A stretch of 64,000 nt of DNA from Megaustenia siamemsis. Taxonomy: Eukaryota > Mollusca > Gastropoda > Stylommatophora > Ariophantidae. This document shows, piece by piece, positions 1-10,568 of this stretch. The notes under the pieces were generated by a model. The model saw only the letters and a list, made by a program, of their open reading frames with translations. It was not told where the DNA came from and did not search any database. Location of the stretch: positions 54,349,787 to 54,413,786 of the forward strand of contig JAVIAB010000073.1 in assembly GCA_032433765.1 (NCBI GenBank). Direction: 5' to 3'. How positions within the stretch are numbered: position 1 is the stretch's first letter; every line of letters begins with the position of its first letter. Position numbers and translations under genes: made by a program.

Positions 1-31
1 ACTATGAAGTCTTAAAAAAAAACTACAAATG

Positions 32-290
32 AAAAGAGAACAACTAAATACAATTCAAACAAGACAAATGCAATTTTTGGGCCATGTTAAAAGACACAAC
101 AGCCTACTAAAAGTAATCTTGGAGGGGAAAATACAAGGTAAACAAGGGAGAGGCAGACCAAGACTAGCTTGGACGAGTAAAATCAAAAGATAGACAAGTC
201 AGCCTATGACAACCTGAACCATCAAAGCAAGAGACAAAGCAGAATGGCGCTCCAAGGTAGCCAATCTTCGCTGCAGAGATGGCACTCGAT
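32..290 (+). pseudogene. LINE reverse transcriptase C-terminal tail (LINE-G), 5'-truncated remnant
   Basis: Two reading frames carry the usual C-terminal signature of non-LTR retrotransposon ORF2 proteins. The stretch from about position 65 reads MQFLGHVKRH, followed by QGRGRPRLAW. A second frame ending at the TGA near 288-290 reads ARDKAEWRSKVANL. The frame changes between them and a TAG lies at 191-193, so the copy is dead. A short GATGAT tail follows directly, as at many LINE 3' ends. The 5' part lies outside the window or was never copied. The clade cannot be fixed from so short a piece. Confidence 0.75.
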
Positions 291-519
291 GATGATGATG
301 ATGAAAATCAAGTGCATACCATTAATTAATGTATCGATAAAAGTCTCCGATTCTGTCTTTTCTGGTCACTCCATCGACCTTTCTCAAACTTTCTCATTTC
401 TACAATGACTAACCTTCATTTCTAACTCATTGTAAGTGATTATGTCTGGCACTGGTAACACAGAGTTTACATTAATTAAACAACACTTTAGTGAAAGAGG
501 ATAGATTGTTTGTATCGTG
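291..519. other. Intergenic stretch, nothing recognised
   Basis: After the GATGAT tail there is AT-rich DNA with no open frame of note and no repeat recognised elsewhere in the window. Confidence 0.4.
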
Positions 520-526
520 CACAAAT

Positions 527-795
527 ATGAAAGTAAAAAAAGAAGTAAAGTTCTCCCGTCACGCCAAGTGGCGTATAGGGAATATGGTGTTAGTGACCAT
601 AAATTTTACAGACCTTCGGCACATGATTCTTGGGGTAATGTGTTCTGTATTACGCCCGTGCCGTTTTACTTTCCCAGAAAAAAAATCTGGTGCCCATTTT
701 AAGGCTGGGTTAACCCGGAAGCCGTCGGTTGGGATCGAACCCTACCCCTTGTCCTTTGTAGTCCAGTTCACTAACCACTGAGCTATCGCGGCTCC
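527..795 (-). mobile_element. SINE-A copy, tRNA-derived, near full length
   Basis: On the minus strand the element begins GGAGCCGCGATAGCTCAG, continues with an A-box-like TAGCTCAGTGGTTAG and a B-box GGTTCGATCCC, and ends in a body with a CGCCACTTGGCG palindrome and an oligo-T tail. The same unit recurs many times in this window. The 7-bp CACAAAT at 520-526 and 796-802 is a likely target-site duplication. Open frames across it are read-through of the SINE and not genes. Confidence 0.85.
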
Positions 796-885
796 CACAA
801 ATCTAAAAGGTGTTATATTATTTTTGATTCACGAGGTGTAATAAGGTTTCAATCAATATGCAAAACCTTATAACCTTAGGAGACA

Positions 886-1855
886 CATTCCACAAAGACC
901 CCCACTTCCATTCCAGTTGTGACAAGACAAGACTTGACATTCTGACATTCCACAAAGACCCCCACTTCCATTCCAGTTGTGACAAGACAAGACTTGACAA
1001 TCTGACATTCCACAAAGACCCCCACTTCCATTCCAGTTGTGACAAGACTAGACTTGACAATCTGACATTCCACAAAGACCCCCACTTCCATTCCAGTTGT
1101 GACAAGACAAGACTTGACAATCTGACATTCCACAAAGACCCCCACTTCCATTCCAGTTGTGACAAGACAAGACTTGACAATCTGACATTCCACAAAGATC
1201 CCCACTTCCATTCCAGTTGTGACAAGACAAGACTTGACAATCTGACATTCCATAAAGACCCCCACTTCCATTCCAGTTGTGACAAGACAAGACTTGACAA
1301 TCTGACATTCCACAAAGACCCCCACTTCCATTCCAGTTGTGACAAGACAAGACTTGACAATCTGACATTCCACAAAGACCCCCACTTCCATTCCAGTTGT
1401 GACAAGACAAGACTTGACATTCTGACATTCCACAAAGACCCCCACTTCCATTCCAGTTGTGACAAGACAAGACTTGACAATCTGACATTCCACAAAGACC
1501 CCCACTTCCATTCCAGTTGTGACAAGACAAGACTTGACAATCTGACATTCCATAAAGACCCCCACTTCCATTCCAGTTGTGACAAGACAAGACTTGACAA
1601 TCTGACATTCCACAAAGACCCCCACTTCCATTCCAGTTGTGACAAGACAAGACTTGACAATCTGACATTCCACAAAGACCCCCACTTCCATTCCAGTTGT
1701 GACAAGACTTGACATTCTGACATTCCACAAAGACCCCCACTTCCATTCCAGTTGTGACAAGACAAGACTTGACAATCTGACATTCCACAAAGACCCCCAC
1801 TTCCATTCCAGTTGTGACAAGACAAGACTTGACATTCTGACATTCCACTTCATCA
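886..1855. repeat. 60-bp minisatellite, 16 full units
   Basis: Units containing ACATTCCACAAAGACCCCCA and GTGACAAGACAAGACTTGAC repeat at exactly 60 bp. Sixteen full units are followed by a partial one. One unit near 1700 has lost a few bases. Variation is mostly single substitutions. Because 60 is divisible by three, frames stay open for 260 to 340 codons on both strands. No Met, splice or homology context supports translation. Confidence 0.95.
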
Positions 1856-1911
1856 GAAAAACAGTATCTCTAGCTGACAGTACATAATGAACATGATAAC
1901 CCACACAACTT

Positions 1912-2226
1912 TGGGCCTTGGTAGCCTAGTTGTGAAAACCACCGGACTGGACTACCGACGTTCGGACAACCTGTGTTCGATTCCTGCTGGGAGCAATGTG
2001 AGTTGTACTCGTGGTCTGGAAAAAAAATTAAAAACCCCACGGTCGACTCAGCCGTTGACAGAAATGGGTACCAGTGTATTACTCTGGGAAGGTGAGGAAT
2101 GCCGCCTCGCATCGTGAGTTTCGATGCTTGAAACGATACTATCCAGAAATCTCCGAACATTTCTGGATAGCGGGCGATCACATATGGGTGGAAACTCGCG
2201 TGCTAAGACGCCGGTTCAAGTCTCGT
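1912..2226 (+). mobile_element. SINE-B copy, tRNA-derived
   Basis: The head reads GCCTTGGTAGCCTAGTTGTG (A-box-like), and a B-box-like GTTCGATTCC follows about 50 bp later. The body ends with GACGCCGGTTCAAGTCTCGT, which again resembles a tRNA anticodon and T-arm. A diverged second copy lies at 14371-14690 in the same orientation. The two copies align over their whole length, including the second tRNA-like end. Confidence 0.75.
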
Positions 2227-3129
2227 ACTTTACCTTTAACCCACAAAGTGAAATGAAAAAACTGAGCTGGTAGTCGTGAATGCACCCATATATTTGACAT
2301 GACACGGTCATAAAGTGCTGAAGTGCAAAAAGCTCTCAGACACAACCGGAAGTGTATTAGATGGAGCTAGATTAATCGTCCATTACCTTTATTTTATTGA
2401 GGGCTCTCAGTGTTGTACCCAGTAGCATGTAGTAGCATGTCCAGTTGAAGAATTTTTCTTTTGTTTTACGCTATCTGACAAAATTGCCATGTAATCTGTA
2501 AGGGCTTCTGGATATCTGGAGCCCATTGTCTACGCGATTTCTATGCCCAGCAGAGGAATTCTGTAGTTTTATGTAGGTCTACATCTTTGCATCGCTCTGT
2601 GGCTAGCGTAGATTTTGTTAGTGGTGAACTCTGTCCGCAGACCAATATCGTTATGAAAAGCGCTTGAGGTCTGTTTTATGAACGTTATAGAACTGAATGT
2701 GGACATAACGTCTTCAGCTACCTTCTCTTGGATGAAGGGGTGACAACTTCTTTCTGGCTTATTGTCAGTGAATACTTCTGCAGAATTCCTGCCATACTCG
2801 CAGCACATGATAAATAAAGAAGACGAAAACATGAATTACGTGCACAGTAATAAAAGCCAGCAACAATCAAGTTAGTGTGACAATCATTTTATTATAATCT
2901 AATGTGATACTAATATAACTGTCACGTGATGTGAACGATTCGTAATAATTGGATATTTGATGCATATCTGCCATTGTCTCGCACGTTTCTATGGAGATTA
3001 CGTAGACACTGCTCTGTGGAATAGAGTTAACAAAAATGGTTAACATTCAGTGAAAAGCAATATAACAAGATCTATTATAATTGCATACAACCTCCATCAG
3101 AAAGGTTCTTATATTATAGTGGTATTACC
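2227..3129. other. Intergenic stretch with one dispersed-repeat copy
   Basis: No gene is recognised. The stretch includes the repeat at 2345-2545, which is described separately. An 87-codon minus-strand frame at 2569-2832 has no recognisable domain and no splice context. Confidence 0.4.
2345..2545. repeat. Dispersed repeat X, copy 1
   Basis: This stretch is clearly homologous to 6853-7040 in the same orientation. Shared blocks include CCTTTATTTTATTGAGGGCT, AGTTGAAGAATT, TTTTACGCTAT and the closing TTGTCTACG. It does not match any other family named here. Confidence 0.75.
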
Positions 3130-3340
3130 TCCCCTCATACTTCTTCGGATGATGGAAATGGGAGTTGAGATGGGCACAGCCAGAAATGAGAAACTTAGTG
3201 GCCGTGTAAGAAGACTTATCAACCAACATCGAACTGGAGTCGTCAGTCGCTGGACACTGAGGGAATTGCTGAGGAAGGGATCTGAGCACCTATGGACGTG
3301 TTCGGAGTGCAATGATGATGACCCGCAAATAACTCAATAA
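3130..3340 (+). pseudogene. LINE-C 3' end: C-terminal ORF2 fragment
   Basis: The frame reads MEMGVEMGTARNEKLSGRV and then WTLRELLRKGSEHLWTCSEC, stopping soon after. The same peptide is found, often broken, near 7.8, 11.8, 19.3, 37.3, 38.3 and 44.3 kb. At 19.5 and 37.1 kb it is joined to an RNase H end, which identifies the family as an RNase H-bearing non-LTR retrotransposon. Here only the last ~70 codons remain. Confidence 0.7.
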
Positions 3341-3554
3341 CTCAATACCTCCCCCAACCCCGCCAAAAAAAGGAACTACGTGAACTCGTGAAAGAGGGGG
3401 GTACTACCTATTTTTTTTAAAAAAAAAGAGAAAAACAAAAGATTAAGAATAATAAAAGATTTCCTGCGATGTAAAAATTTATGAGGTCATGAAACCGGAA
3501 CAGAGAAAGTCAAGCAGAATTTAAAACTGGGGTTATAGATAGGAACATAGAAAA

Positions 3555-3775
3555 GCTCCGTCACGCCAAGTGGCGTGTAGGGAATATGGTGTTAGAGACC
3601 ATAATTTTTATAGGCCTTCGGCACATGAATTGTTTTGGTAATCTGGTAGGTATTGCACTTGTGCCGCTTTACTTTCCCAGAAAAAAATGTCGGTACCCAT
3701 TTAAGGCTGGGTGAACACGGAAGCCGTCGATCAGGATCGAACCCGACCTCATGTTCTTTGTAGTCCAGAAGATGG
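3555..3775 (-). mobile_element. SINE-A copy, 5'-truncated and diverged
   Basis: It aligns with the SINE-A body, including the palindromic GCCAAGTGGCG block, the AAGGCTGGGTGAAC block and the B-box complement GGATCGAACCC. The tRNA-like 5' end is missing after position ~3770. Confidence 0.75.
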
Positions 3776-4212
3776 GGCTATAGACGGTGAAGAAAAATCC
3801 GAAAAATCTAATGATACTAAATTTACATACAATTTATTATATTTGCACCTGATCTGGATTGCCTACTTTGTAAAATCTGGTCTCTAGAGAATACTATTCT
3901 TTATAGTTCAAAGAAAGGGTTTGGCAAGACGATTACAATATTTTTTAAGAGTAGCTCACGAAAAGTGACGAGCAAGTGAATCCAATTGTAAAACGAGAGT
4001 AACGCAAAGTTGACACCACATTGGGTGATCCATTCTTAGAGACTTGTTGTATGGAACGGCAGAGAGGACTAAAATAAGGGGGGCGATGAGAATTTGTGAT
4101 AAGCAGAACTGGCTACAAGATAACGAACACATAAAGCAAGAAATGAAGAAAACAAGATATCACCAATTCACATTTCAAGGGCATGTACGTCCAGATACAC
4201 ACACACATACAT
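3776..4212. other. Intergenic stretch, possible LINE scrap
   Basis: No gene is supported. A plus-strand frame at 4044-4190 reads LLYGTAERTK and later FTFQGHVRP. This vaguely resembles the C-terminal part of LINE ORF2 but is too weak for assignment. Confidence 0.3.
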
Positions 4213-4216
4213 TCTC

Positions 4217-4264
<48 letters not shown>
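4213..4264. repeat. (CT)n microsatellite
   Basis: A nearly pure CT dinucleotide run of about 50 bp, preceded by a short (CA)n run. Confidence 0.95.
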
Positions 4265-4269
<5 letters not shown>

Positions 4270-4760
4270 CACTTATACACACTTGAAAAACCACACCCAG
4301 TCAGCAACACAACGATTCTTATATTTGTTGCCATTCTTAAGTGTGCTGGCAAAGTGATGTGCGCACTTGTTTGTTCTCAAATAAACTCAACAAAATGACA
4401 ACAAATCTTCTATTGATGCTTTAAGGATAAAAAACGACCTAACAAATCAACGTTTCAACTATATCATGTTAGATCTAAAATATCTTATTTTATTCCCTTT
4501 TGTAGCTATTATTCTTTATTCCATCCAAACCAGGTTTACCTCGGCTTCACATGCTTTCTTGTCTATTTCCACTGCTGATCCGATGGACAACTCCGAGCTT
4601 TTTTGTCTGGCGGACACAGTTTCTGGCCTTGCCAACCCTCTTTTTTCTCTTCCCATACCTCCTCCTTTCCCTATTCTTCCTCTTTTACTTCTTCAGTTCT
4701 ACTTTCAGCAGACAACCACTTCTCTTAATCGTCCGCCATTAAAGTAAATGCGATGGCGCA
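4265..4760. other. Intergenic stretch, nothing recognised
   Basis: The T/C-rich frames here are hydrophobic by composition only. No repeat family or exon is recognised. Confidence 0.4.
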
Positions 4761-5012
4761 GACCAGACAGAGTGTGTCATTAGTTTATGGCTAGTCGTGA
4801 TAGACCAGACAGAGTGTGTCATTAGTTTATGACTAGTCGTGATAGACCAGACAGAGTGTGTCATTAGTTTATGGCTAGTCGTGATAGACCAGACAGAGTG
4901 TGTCATTAGTTTATGGCTAGTCGTGATAGACCAGACAGAGTGTGTCATTAGTTTATGGCTAGTCGTGATAGACCAGACAGAGTGTGTCATTAGTTTATGG
5001 CTAGTCGTGATA
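4761..5012. repeat. 42-bp minisatellite, six units
   Basis: Units start at 4761, 4803, 4845, 4887, 4929 and 4971, each beginning GACCAGACAGAGTGTGTCAT and ending CTAGTCGTGATA. There is a single variant base in one unit. The period is divisible by three, which explains the open frames on both strands. Confidence 0.95.
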
Positions 5013-5937
5013 TCTGCGCATTTCGGCCCGAAAAATCCGCGTTCAGAAAACTCTCTAATAACGAATATCCTATTTTATTTCTTTCTTCAAAACCAGTGCA
5101 GCCTGGCAATATGCCAAGCCCTGCAGCCTGGTGTGGTGCTGGCCACATTAATCATAAATGTGCCTGTGGCCATGCAAAGATATTGGTACTAACACCAAGC
5201 TGCTCAAAAGCTAATGACATGACTGATAATGTTATTTTTTTTTTTGATCACTTTTCTTGTGTTGATGCCGTATATGCGTTTACATCGTGCTAATTGTCGT
5301 CTACAATATGTGTCGTTCCCCAGCCATCGTGTAGCCAAATAGAAACGAAAGCTCTCTATTCTCATAAACTATAGTCCGTTTCAAAACTCATGCCCCCAAA
5401 CCTTATCAAATCCTATAAAACCCATGAATATATTGTCATGAATTTTTGCATGTGATCTTAAATTGTCCATGCCGTTTTGACTTTATAATTTACATCAACG
5501 CAGGTAATACGGTTTCCTCAGTAATATTGCAATCTTTCCTTGATCTTTGTCGGCCTAACAATTATGTTCCTATTATTATGTTATTATTATTATGCACTTG
5601 TCATTAGTTTGGTTCGGTTATTCATATTAGCTCTATATTTTAGCTCTTTTTTTACGGATTGGCTGGGGTAGTAGGGTGTTGTGAGATGGTAGTGAAATAT
5701 AAAAAAAAAAAGAGTTATGGTAATTGCCGTGCAATACTGATACAGGTCGATGAACTTAGAACTAGCATCTATGATGTTATTTACAATTACATGTTTTGAG
5801 TATTAAACATTCGAGTTTTTGTTTCAAAATGAACGAAAATGTTCAAATACTTGATTGTAGCGACTCTATACTTCTGTAGTATAGGTTATCATAACAATTC
5901 ACAAATCAGCAGGTAGTCAAAAACATTCGATACTTAC
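5013..5937. other. AT-rich flank downstream of gene 2 exon 4, nothing firm
   Basis: This lies on the 3' side (minus sense) of the last exon recognised for gene 2. The missing terminal exon should lie here or further left, and I could not identify it. A minus-strand AATAAA occurs near 5072-5078 but cannot be tied to the gene. Confidence 0.35.
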
Positions 5938-6028
5938 TGGCAAGAGTGTCCGCAGCCATTAGAAAGACATGCATATCCCTCTTTACATCCACCCAAACAT
6001 AGTTCAGCGCACAAACCAAAGTGAACCG
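5938..6028 (-). CDS. Gene 2 exon 4: third WAP-like six-cysteine module
   Basis: The acceptor is TGTTTTTTAG just before 6028 and the donor GTAAGTA begins at 5937. The exon is 91 nt: 2 nt completing a codon from the previous exon, 29 codons, then 2 nt left over. The frame carries LCAELCLGGCKEGYAC and SNGCGHSC, giving spacing C-x3-C-x3-C-x5-C-x4-C-x3-C. The last four cysteines keep the spacing of a WAP domain, and the SNGCGH motif matches exons 2 and 3. It lacks the Lys-Arg leader of those exons and has a shorter loop before the third cysteine. Because it ends in phase 2, at least one more exon is required. Confidence 0.7.
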
Positions 6029-6852
6029 CTAAAAAACAGTAACGCAAATATAAATTATGATGTTATCCTAACAATAATTAAAATTAAGAATTTAACTTCA
6101 CAAAATGAAGTAACATATACAGTGTATGACAATACATTGGTCGATGAAACACGCTATACAAGAAAAAGTTTTAATTGCGAAAAAAATACCATAATGCTTC
6201 AAGATAGAACGTTGTTGGTAGCATCATACATGGTTATAGCTATCGTATTTCACTTTCAATCAAACAGTTAAAAAGTTATGTCATAATGTGAAAACATATA
6301 TTGGTCATTACACTGAAAATAAATGCACATTTGGGTTATTTGTGAAAGGTTCGACAGCGAGAAGTACATCCGGGATTTCCACCCCAAATGGCAATCTCTT
6401 GTAATTACAGCTATCATTTTTTATATTAATGATTTCATCCAAACAGGCTTTATGGTGCCTTGCTTCGCATCGTTACTGTTTGGCACTATGTCATCTATAA
6501 AATCTCACACTAGGTTTCAAGAAATTCTTTCTTGACAGAATCGACCCCCACTCCAAGTGGTGCCCAATTTCTGTAATATATAAGAAGGGAAAAAAAGGAG
6601 GACAATGGAGAAAAAAAGGAGACAAAACTGACAAATGCCTGTATATTATTTCAACCAAGAAGTCCTGGTGAGAAATTAAACACATTTATTATATTTCTGT
6701 CAATTGTTTAAAAAGAAAGGAACTGAAATAGTGAGACACAGAAAATCACTGTCAAGAAAAGCAAAATGGCAGGTATCGACTCACATGCAGAGACTTAGAA
6801 ATGAAACCTATAGCGAGGGACAAGCATACAAGCCTTGTGTGACGTGTGACGT
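6029..6852. other. Intron 3 of gene 2, 3' part
   Basis: Apart from the internal repeat at 6290-6415, I recognise nothing. The 100-codon plus-strand frame at 5969-6271 overlaps exon 4 in antisense and has no domain. Confidence 0.4.
6290..6415. repeat. Intronic repeat Y, copy near the 3' end of intron 3
   Basis: It is homologous to 10725-10855 in the same orientation. Both contain ACTGAAAATA, ATGCACATTTG, TTATTTGTGAAAGGTTCGA and AGCAATCTCTTGTAA-like blocks. The pair sits at the two ends of the same intron. Confidence 0.7.
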
Positions 6853-7040
6853 CACCGGAAGTGTGTTCGATTGAGCCAGATCGTTCTTTGCCTTTATTTT
6901 ATTGAGGGCTCATAGTAGCATGTGCAGTTGAAGAATTCGCTTTCCTAACTGTCTTGTTTTACGCTATTTGGCAAAATTGCCATTTAATCTGTAATGGCTT
7001 CTTGACGTCTTGAGCCCTTTGTCTACGAGATTTCTCTCAT
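6853..7040. repeat. Dispersed repeat X, copy 2
   Basis: This is the same family as 2345-2545. It shares ACCGGAAGTGT, CCTTTATTTTATTGAGGGCT and AATCTGTAA-GGCTTCT-like blocks, with indels. Confidence 0.75.
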
Positions 7041-7829
7041 CTAGTTCTTTTTAGACAATGTATCCAAATCTATTGATCTTGCAAGCTGAATTAGGCTTGA
7101 TCTGGTTGTAAAAAAAATGTGTTTTCTTCGTTTGATTGAGTCCACTGGCAAGTTTTAATTTATTTTCATTTCCAATATAGGACCAATTACGAGGGTTGCA
7201 TTGAGGCATAGGCTGAATATTACAATTAAAGCTGTATAGAGCTAAAGAAGAACTCCACACAACAGTCACATTTACAATGAGAACTTGTCTGAAGATGTGA
7301 GCAACAAGATACACACGCAAGAAGAGGAATCAAAATACATAGACACATTTTTCATAAAGTTGCTGGTACTTTTTCTATCCCTTTTTTATGAAAGAAAAAA
7401 AAAGGAAAGAGGTCCTTCGCACTGCATGATGGTGTCTAGAGAATATGGGAGAACTTTCGATTCCAAGATGGTGGAATGGAGTTTGTGTTCTATAGAACAT
7501 GATGCAGTATTTGAGTTTGGAGACTGATTGAGTTCAGTTCTCTAATGTAGATCGTTGTGTTAAAGTCTTCCAGGAAGTTCCACATTAAGGTAAATCCATA
7601 GTTGACATACTTTGTGAGTACTAATTCATTGTGGTTCTCTTGCGATTGACAGATTTATAACCTAGGCGCACTAAAAGGAGAAGGGCGAGATGAAGATTCT
7701 GATAATGTTCACGATTAAACTGTAGCCTTGGTGAGACTGCCGGATCTTTCAGCCTAGAGGAATGTTTTTTATCTCAAAGAGTGCTACAGCGGGAACAGGA
7801 AAAGGCTCGCATTAATCAGTTCTTTAACA
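7041..7829. other. Intron 3 of gene 2, nothing recognised
   Basis: AT-rich DNA without a supported gene or a repeat seen elsewhere in the window. Short open frames on both strands have no recognisable domain. Confidence 0.35.
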
Positions 7830-7916
7830 CGCGGGATTAGCTGAGGAGGGGATCTGAGCACATAGGGACTTGTTGTTGGTGTACTATGAAGATAATCCGA
7901 CGACTAAACTAAGCTA
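7830..7916 (+). pseudogene. LINE-C terminal scrap
   Basis: GGATTAGCTGAGGAGGGGAT and the following ~60 bp align with the last part of the LINE-C C-terminus seen at 3240-3320 (the GSEHLWTC region). It ends in the GACTAAACTAA-type tail that also closes the copy at 37.4 kb. Confidence 0.55.
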
Positions 7917-8140
7917 AGAGGATATGGTGTAAGTAACCCCCCCCCCCTATTTTAAACCGACCTTCGGTACATAATTTTTTTGGTAATGTGGTCGGTATTA
8001 CGTCAGTGCCGTCTTGCTGTCCTAGAAAAATCCGGCACCCATTTAAAACTAAGTGAATCGAGAAGTCGCCATATCAGGATCGAAGCTGACCTCTTGACCT
8101 AAAGTGCAGTCCACTAACCACTGAGCTACAGCGGCTCACT
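7917..8140 (-). mobile_element. SINE-A copy, strongly diverged
   Basis: On the minus strand it starts GAGCCGCTGTAGCTCAGTGG and then continues through the B-box region. The body matches SINE-A with many changes, including a C-run at 7937-7946 where other copies have a single CC. Confidence 0.7.
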
Positions 8141-8278
8141 AGTTTATTGGAAGTATAATATGTATTATATTACCGTAATACAGACGCCAGTAGTACAATC
8201 TAGGACTTTTCCATTTCAGAGTTCTTGATACGTTGCAAACGCTATCGTTATAATTTTGAAAAAATACCATAGTGCTTC

Positions 8279-8434
8279 CAGCCTTTAATGGGTACCGGAT
8301 TGTTTTCTGGGAAAGTAAAGCGTAATACCGACCACATTACCCCAAAAATCATGTGCCGAAGGTCTGTAAAATTTATGGTCACTAACACCATATTCCCTAT
8401 ACGCCACTTGGCGTGACGGGGGTACTTGACTTTT
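8279..8434 (+). mobile_element. SINE-A copy, 5'-truncated, first of a head-to-tail pair
   Basis: It begins inside the SINE-A body (AATGGGTACCGGATT), runs to the usual 3' end GGGGGTACTTGACTTTT, and abuts directly the tRNA head of the next copy. A CAGCACGGG stretch present in the second copy is missing here. Confidence 0.85.
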
Positions 8435-8692
8435 GGAGCCGCGATATCTCAGTGGTTAATGAACTGGACTACAATGGACAAGGGGTAGGGTTCGATCCCA
8501 ACCGACGGCTTCCGGGTTCACCCAGCCTTAAATGGGTACCGGATTTTTTTCTGGGAAAGTAAAGCAGCACGGGCGTAATACCGACCACATTACCCCAAAA
8601 ATCATGTGCTGAAGGTCTGTAAAATATGGGGTCACTAACACCATATTCCCTATATGCCACTTGGCGTGACGGGGGTACTTGACTTTTTTTCT
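8435..8692 (+). mobile_element. SINE-A copy, complete, second of a head-to-tail pair
   Basis: This is the best plus-strand reference copy. The head is GGAGCCGCGATATCTCAGTG, the B-box is GGTTCGATCCC, and the body contains TGCCACTTGGCGTGAC. The 3' end is GGGGGTACTTGAC followed by a T-run. A T-run of this kind could serve as a Pol III terminator. Confidence 0.9.
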
Positions 8693-8777
8693 ACTTATGC
8701 ACACATTTTTTACACATATATGATTGTTTCCGTATTGGGTGTGCATATGCATGTACGTGTTCATATGTATGGGTATT

Positions 8778-8778
<1 letters not shown>

Positions 8779-8835
<57 letters not shown>

Positions 8836-8975
8836 CATGTATGTGTGTATGTATATATATGTATGTATATGTATATATATGTATATATATATATGTAAAT
8901 GTAGATAGGTATAGGTATGTCCATGTATGTTTGTACGTGTATATATGTAAACACGCATCTGTGTGTGTGTTTGTG
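8779..8975. repeat. (TA)n / (TATG)n compound microsatellite
   Basis: A pure TA run at about 8779-8831 passes into TATG/TATA and TGTG-rich sequence. The ORFs across it on both strands are low-complexity artefacts. Confidence 0.95.
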
Positions 8976-8999
8976 TGTATGTATTTGTTTGACCTTAGA

Positions 9000-9325
9000 T
9001 ACTTTTAGACATTGTCAGTGTCTTTGTTGTCGAGATACCTAAACAACTTTCTCCGGACCCTTTTAGAAGCCTTCACAGGGTCAAAACCAGCACGGTATAA
9101 TTACAGCTACACCCGTGTGACTATCTCATTTCCATTCTGACCACGGTCCATGACACAGGGAAGTAATTTTTCTTTTCTTAAACCAGTTTCGATTATTTTG
9201 TTTTGGATGTTTCATTACTAGTTAGCTATGTAGGAATAGTTTTATTTACTTACATATCTGTGTGTGCGTGTTGTTTGTTTGTTCTTGCTGAAAGCCTATT
9301 GAGCCGAAACGTCGCTCAAATCTGT
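9000..9325. other. LINE-A target region, possible Penelope-like end
   Basis: No gene is present. Just before the LINE-A insertion the sequence reads CTGAAAGCCTATTGAG followed by CCGAAACGTCG. This resembles the hairpin with GAAACGTC seen at ends of Penelope-like elements, where hammerhead ribozymes are known. The conserved CTGATGA core is not intact. The call is weak. Confidence 0.3.
9312..9325. repeat. Target-site duplication of LINE-A copy a (left)
   Basis: TCGCTCAAATCTGT is repeated exactly at 10569-10582, flanking the element on both sides. Confidence 0.9.
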
Positions 9326-10568
9326 CTTCTTCTTCTACCTTTTAGCTCCCAGTGGAGCATAGGTCTTCAACAAACACTTTCCAAGTCGTTCTGTTTTTTG
9401 CAATTCTTTTAAGATCATTCCATGTCTTCCCCATCATCTTCATCTCTGCTTCAATCTGTCTTCTCCAAGAATTCCTTGGTCTTCCTCTTTGTCTTTTCCC
9501 CTGGGGATTCCAAAAAAGGGCCTGTTGTGTAATACTCTCAGTTGGTTTCCGTAGTGTGTGTCCTATCCATCGCCATCGTCTTCGCTGTATTTCTTTATCC
9601 ACTGGTATTTGACTGGTACATTTCCATAATTCCACGTTAGTGACTTTGTCCTGCCATTTCCATCCCTTTATTCTGCGCAAGCATCCATTAATGAAAGTCT
9701 GTACCTTCGTGATTGTCAATTTTGTTATTCTCCATGTTTCACAGCCATATAATAGAACCGACTTAACATTGGAGTTGAAAATTTGTATTTTTGTATTTAG
9801 CCTAATTTCTTTGGATTTCCATATGTTTCCCAGTGCAATGAAAGCTCCTCTTGCTTTTGATATCCTTATTTTGGTATCGTTTTCTGTTCCTCCCTCTTTA
9901 TCTATATTACTGCCCAGATATATATAAGATTGTACGTCTAGTAGAGGTATTTCTCCTAGTTTTATTTGGTTATTGCCAACTGCATTAATTCTCATAATGT
10001 TGGTCTTATCTCTATTAATCTTTAGTCCTAGCTGTTGTGATCTCTCATCTAATATACTCATTTTATCTTGCATCTGTTGGTGGCTGTGTGATAGGAGAGC
10101 TATGTCATCAGCAAAGTCTAAATCATCAAGTTGTTTGGTCAGTGACCACTGGATCCCATTTCTGTTGTTTTGAGTTATTTTCATAATCCAATCTATGGCC
10201 AGTAGAAAGAGAAATGGAGACAGAAGGCATCCTTGCCTTACTCCTGTTCTTATTTCAAATGCTTCTGTAAGCTGTCCTTCATGCACCACACTACATTTTG
10301 TTCCTTCATACATTGTTTTTATCAGGTTAATAAACTTTATGGGGATTCCATAATGACTCAGCAACTTCCAAAGCATTCTTCTGTCTAAACTATCAAATGC
10401 CTTTTCGTAATCTATGAATCCAATATAAAGTGGGGATTTTAGTTCTAAACTTTGTTCAACTATTATACGTAGAGTAGTTATTTGATCAGCACATGATCTG
10501 TTCTTCCTAAAACCTGCTTGTTCATCTCTCAAGTGTTTCTCTATAGCCTCTTTTAGTCTCTCCAAAAA
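9326..10568 (-). mobile_element. LINE-A copy a: 5'-truncated non-LTR retrotransposon
   Basis: The element body lies between perfect 14-bp target-site duplications. In the minus sense it begins inside the reverse transcriptase domain and ends in an AGAAGAAGAAG-type tail. The 5' truncation, duplication and simple tail together are the hallmark of target-primed reverse transcription. The retained open frame suggests a fairly recent insertion. It sits in intron 3 of gene 2. Confidence 0.92.

Noticed and set aside
818..1904. 341- and 342-codon minus-strand frames and a 284-codon plus-strand frame
   Set aside because: They lie entirely in the 60-bp minisatellite. Frames are open on both strands because the period is divisible by three.
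5969..6271. 100-codon plus-strand frame
   Set aside because: Antisense to the well-supported gene 2 exon 4, with no recognisable domain.
8654..9008. Tyr/Ile-rich frames around 8.8 kb on both strands
   Set aside because: Translation of a TA/TATG microsatellite.
9352..10173. Plus-strand hydrophobic frames of 66-95 codons
   Set aside because: Antisense shadows of the LINE-A reverse transcriptase frame.
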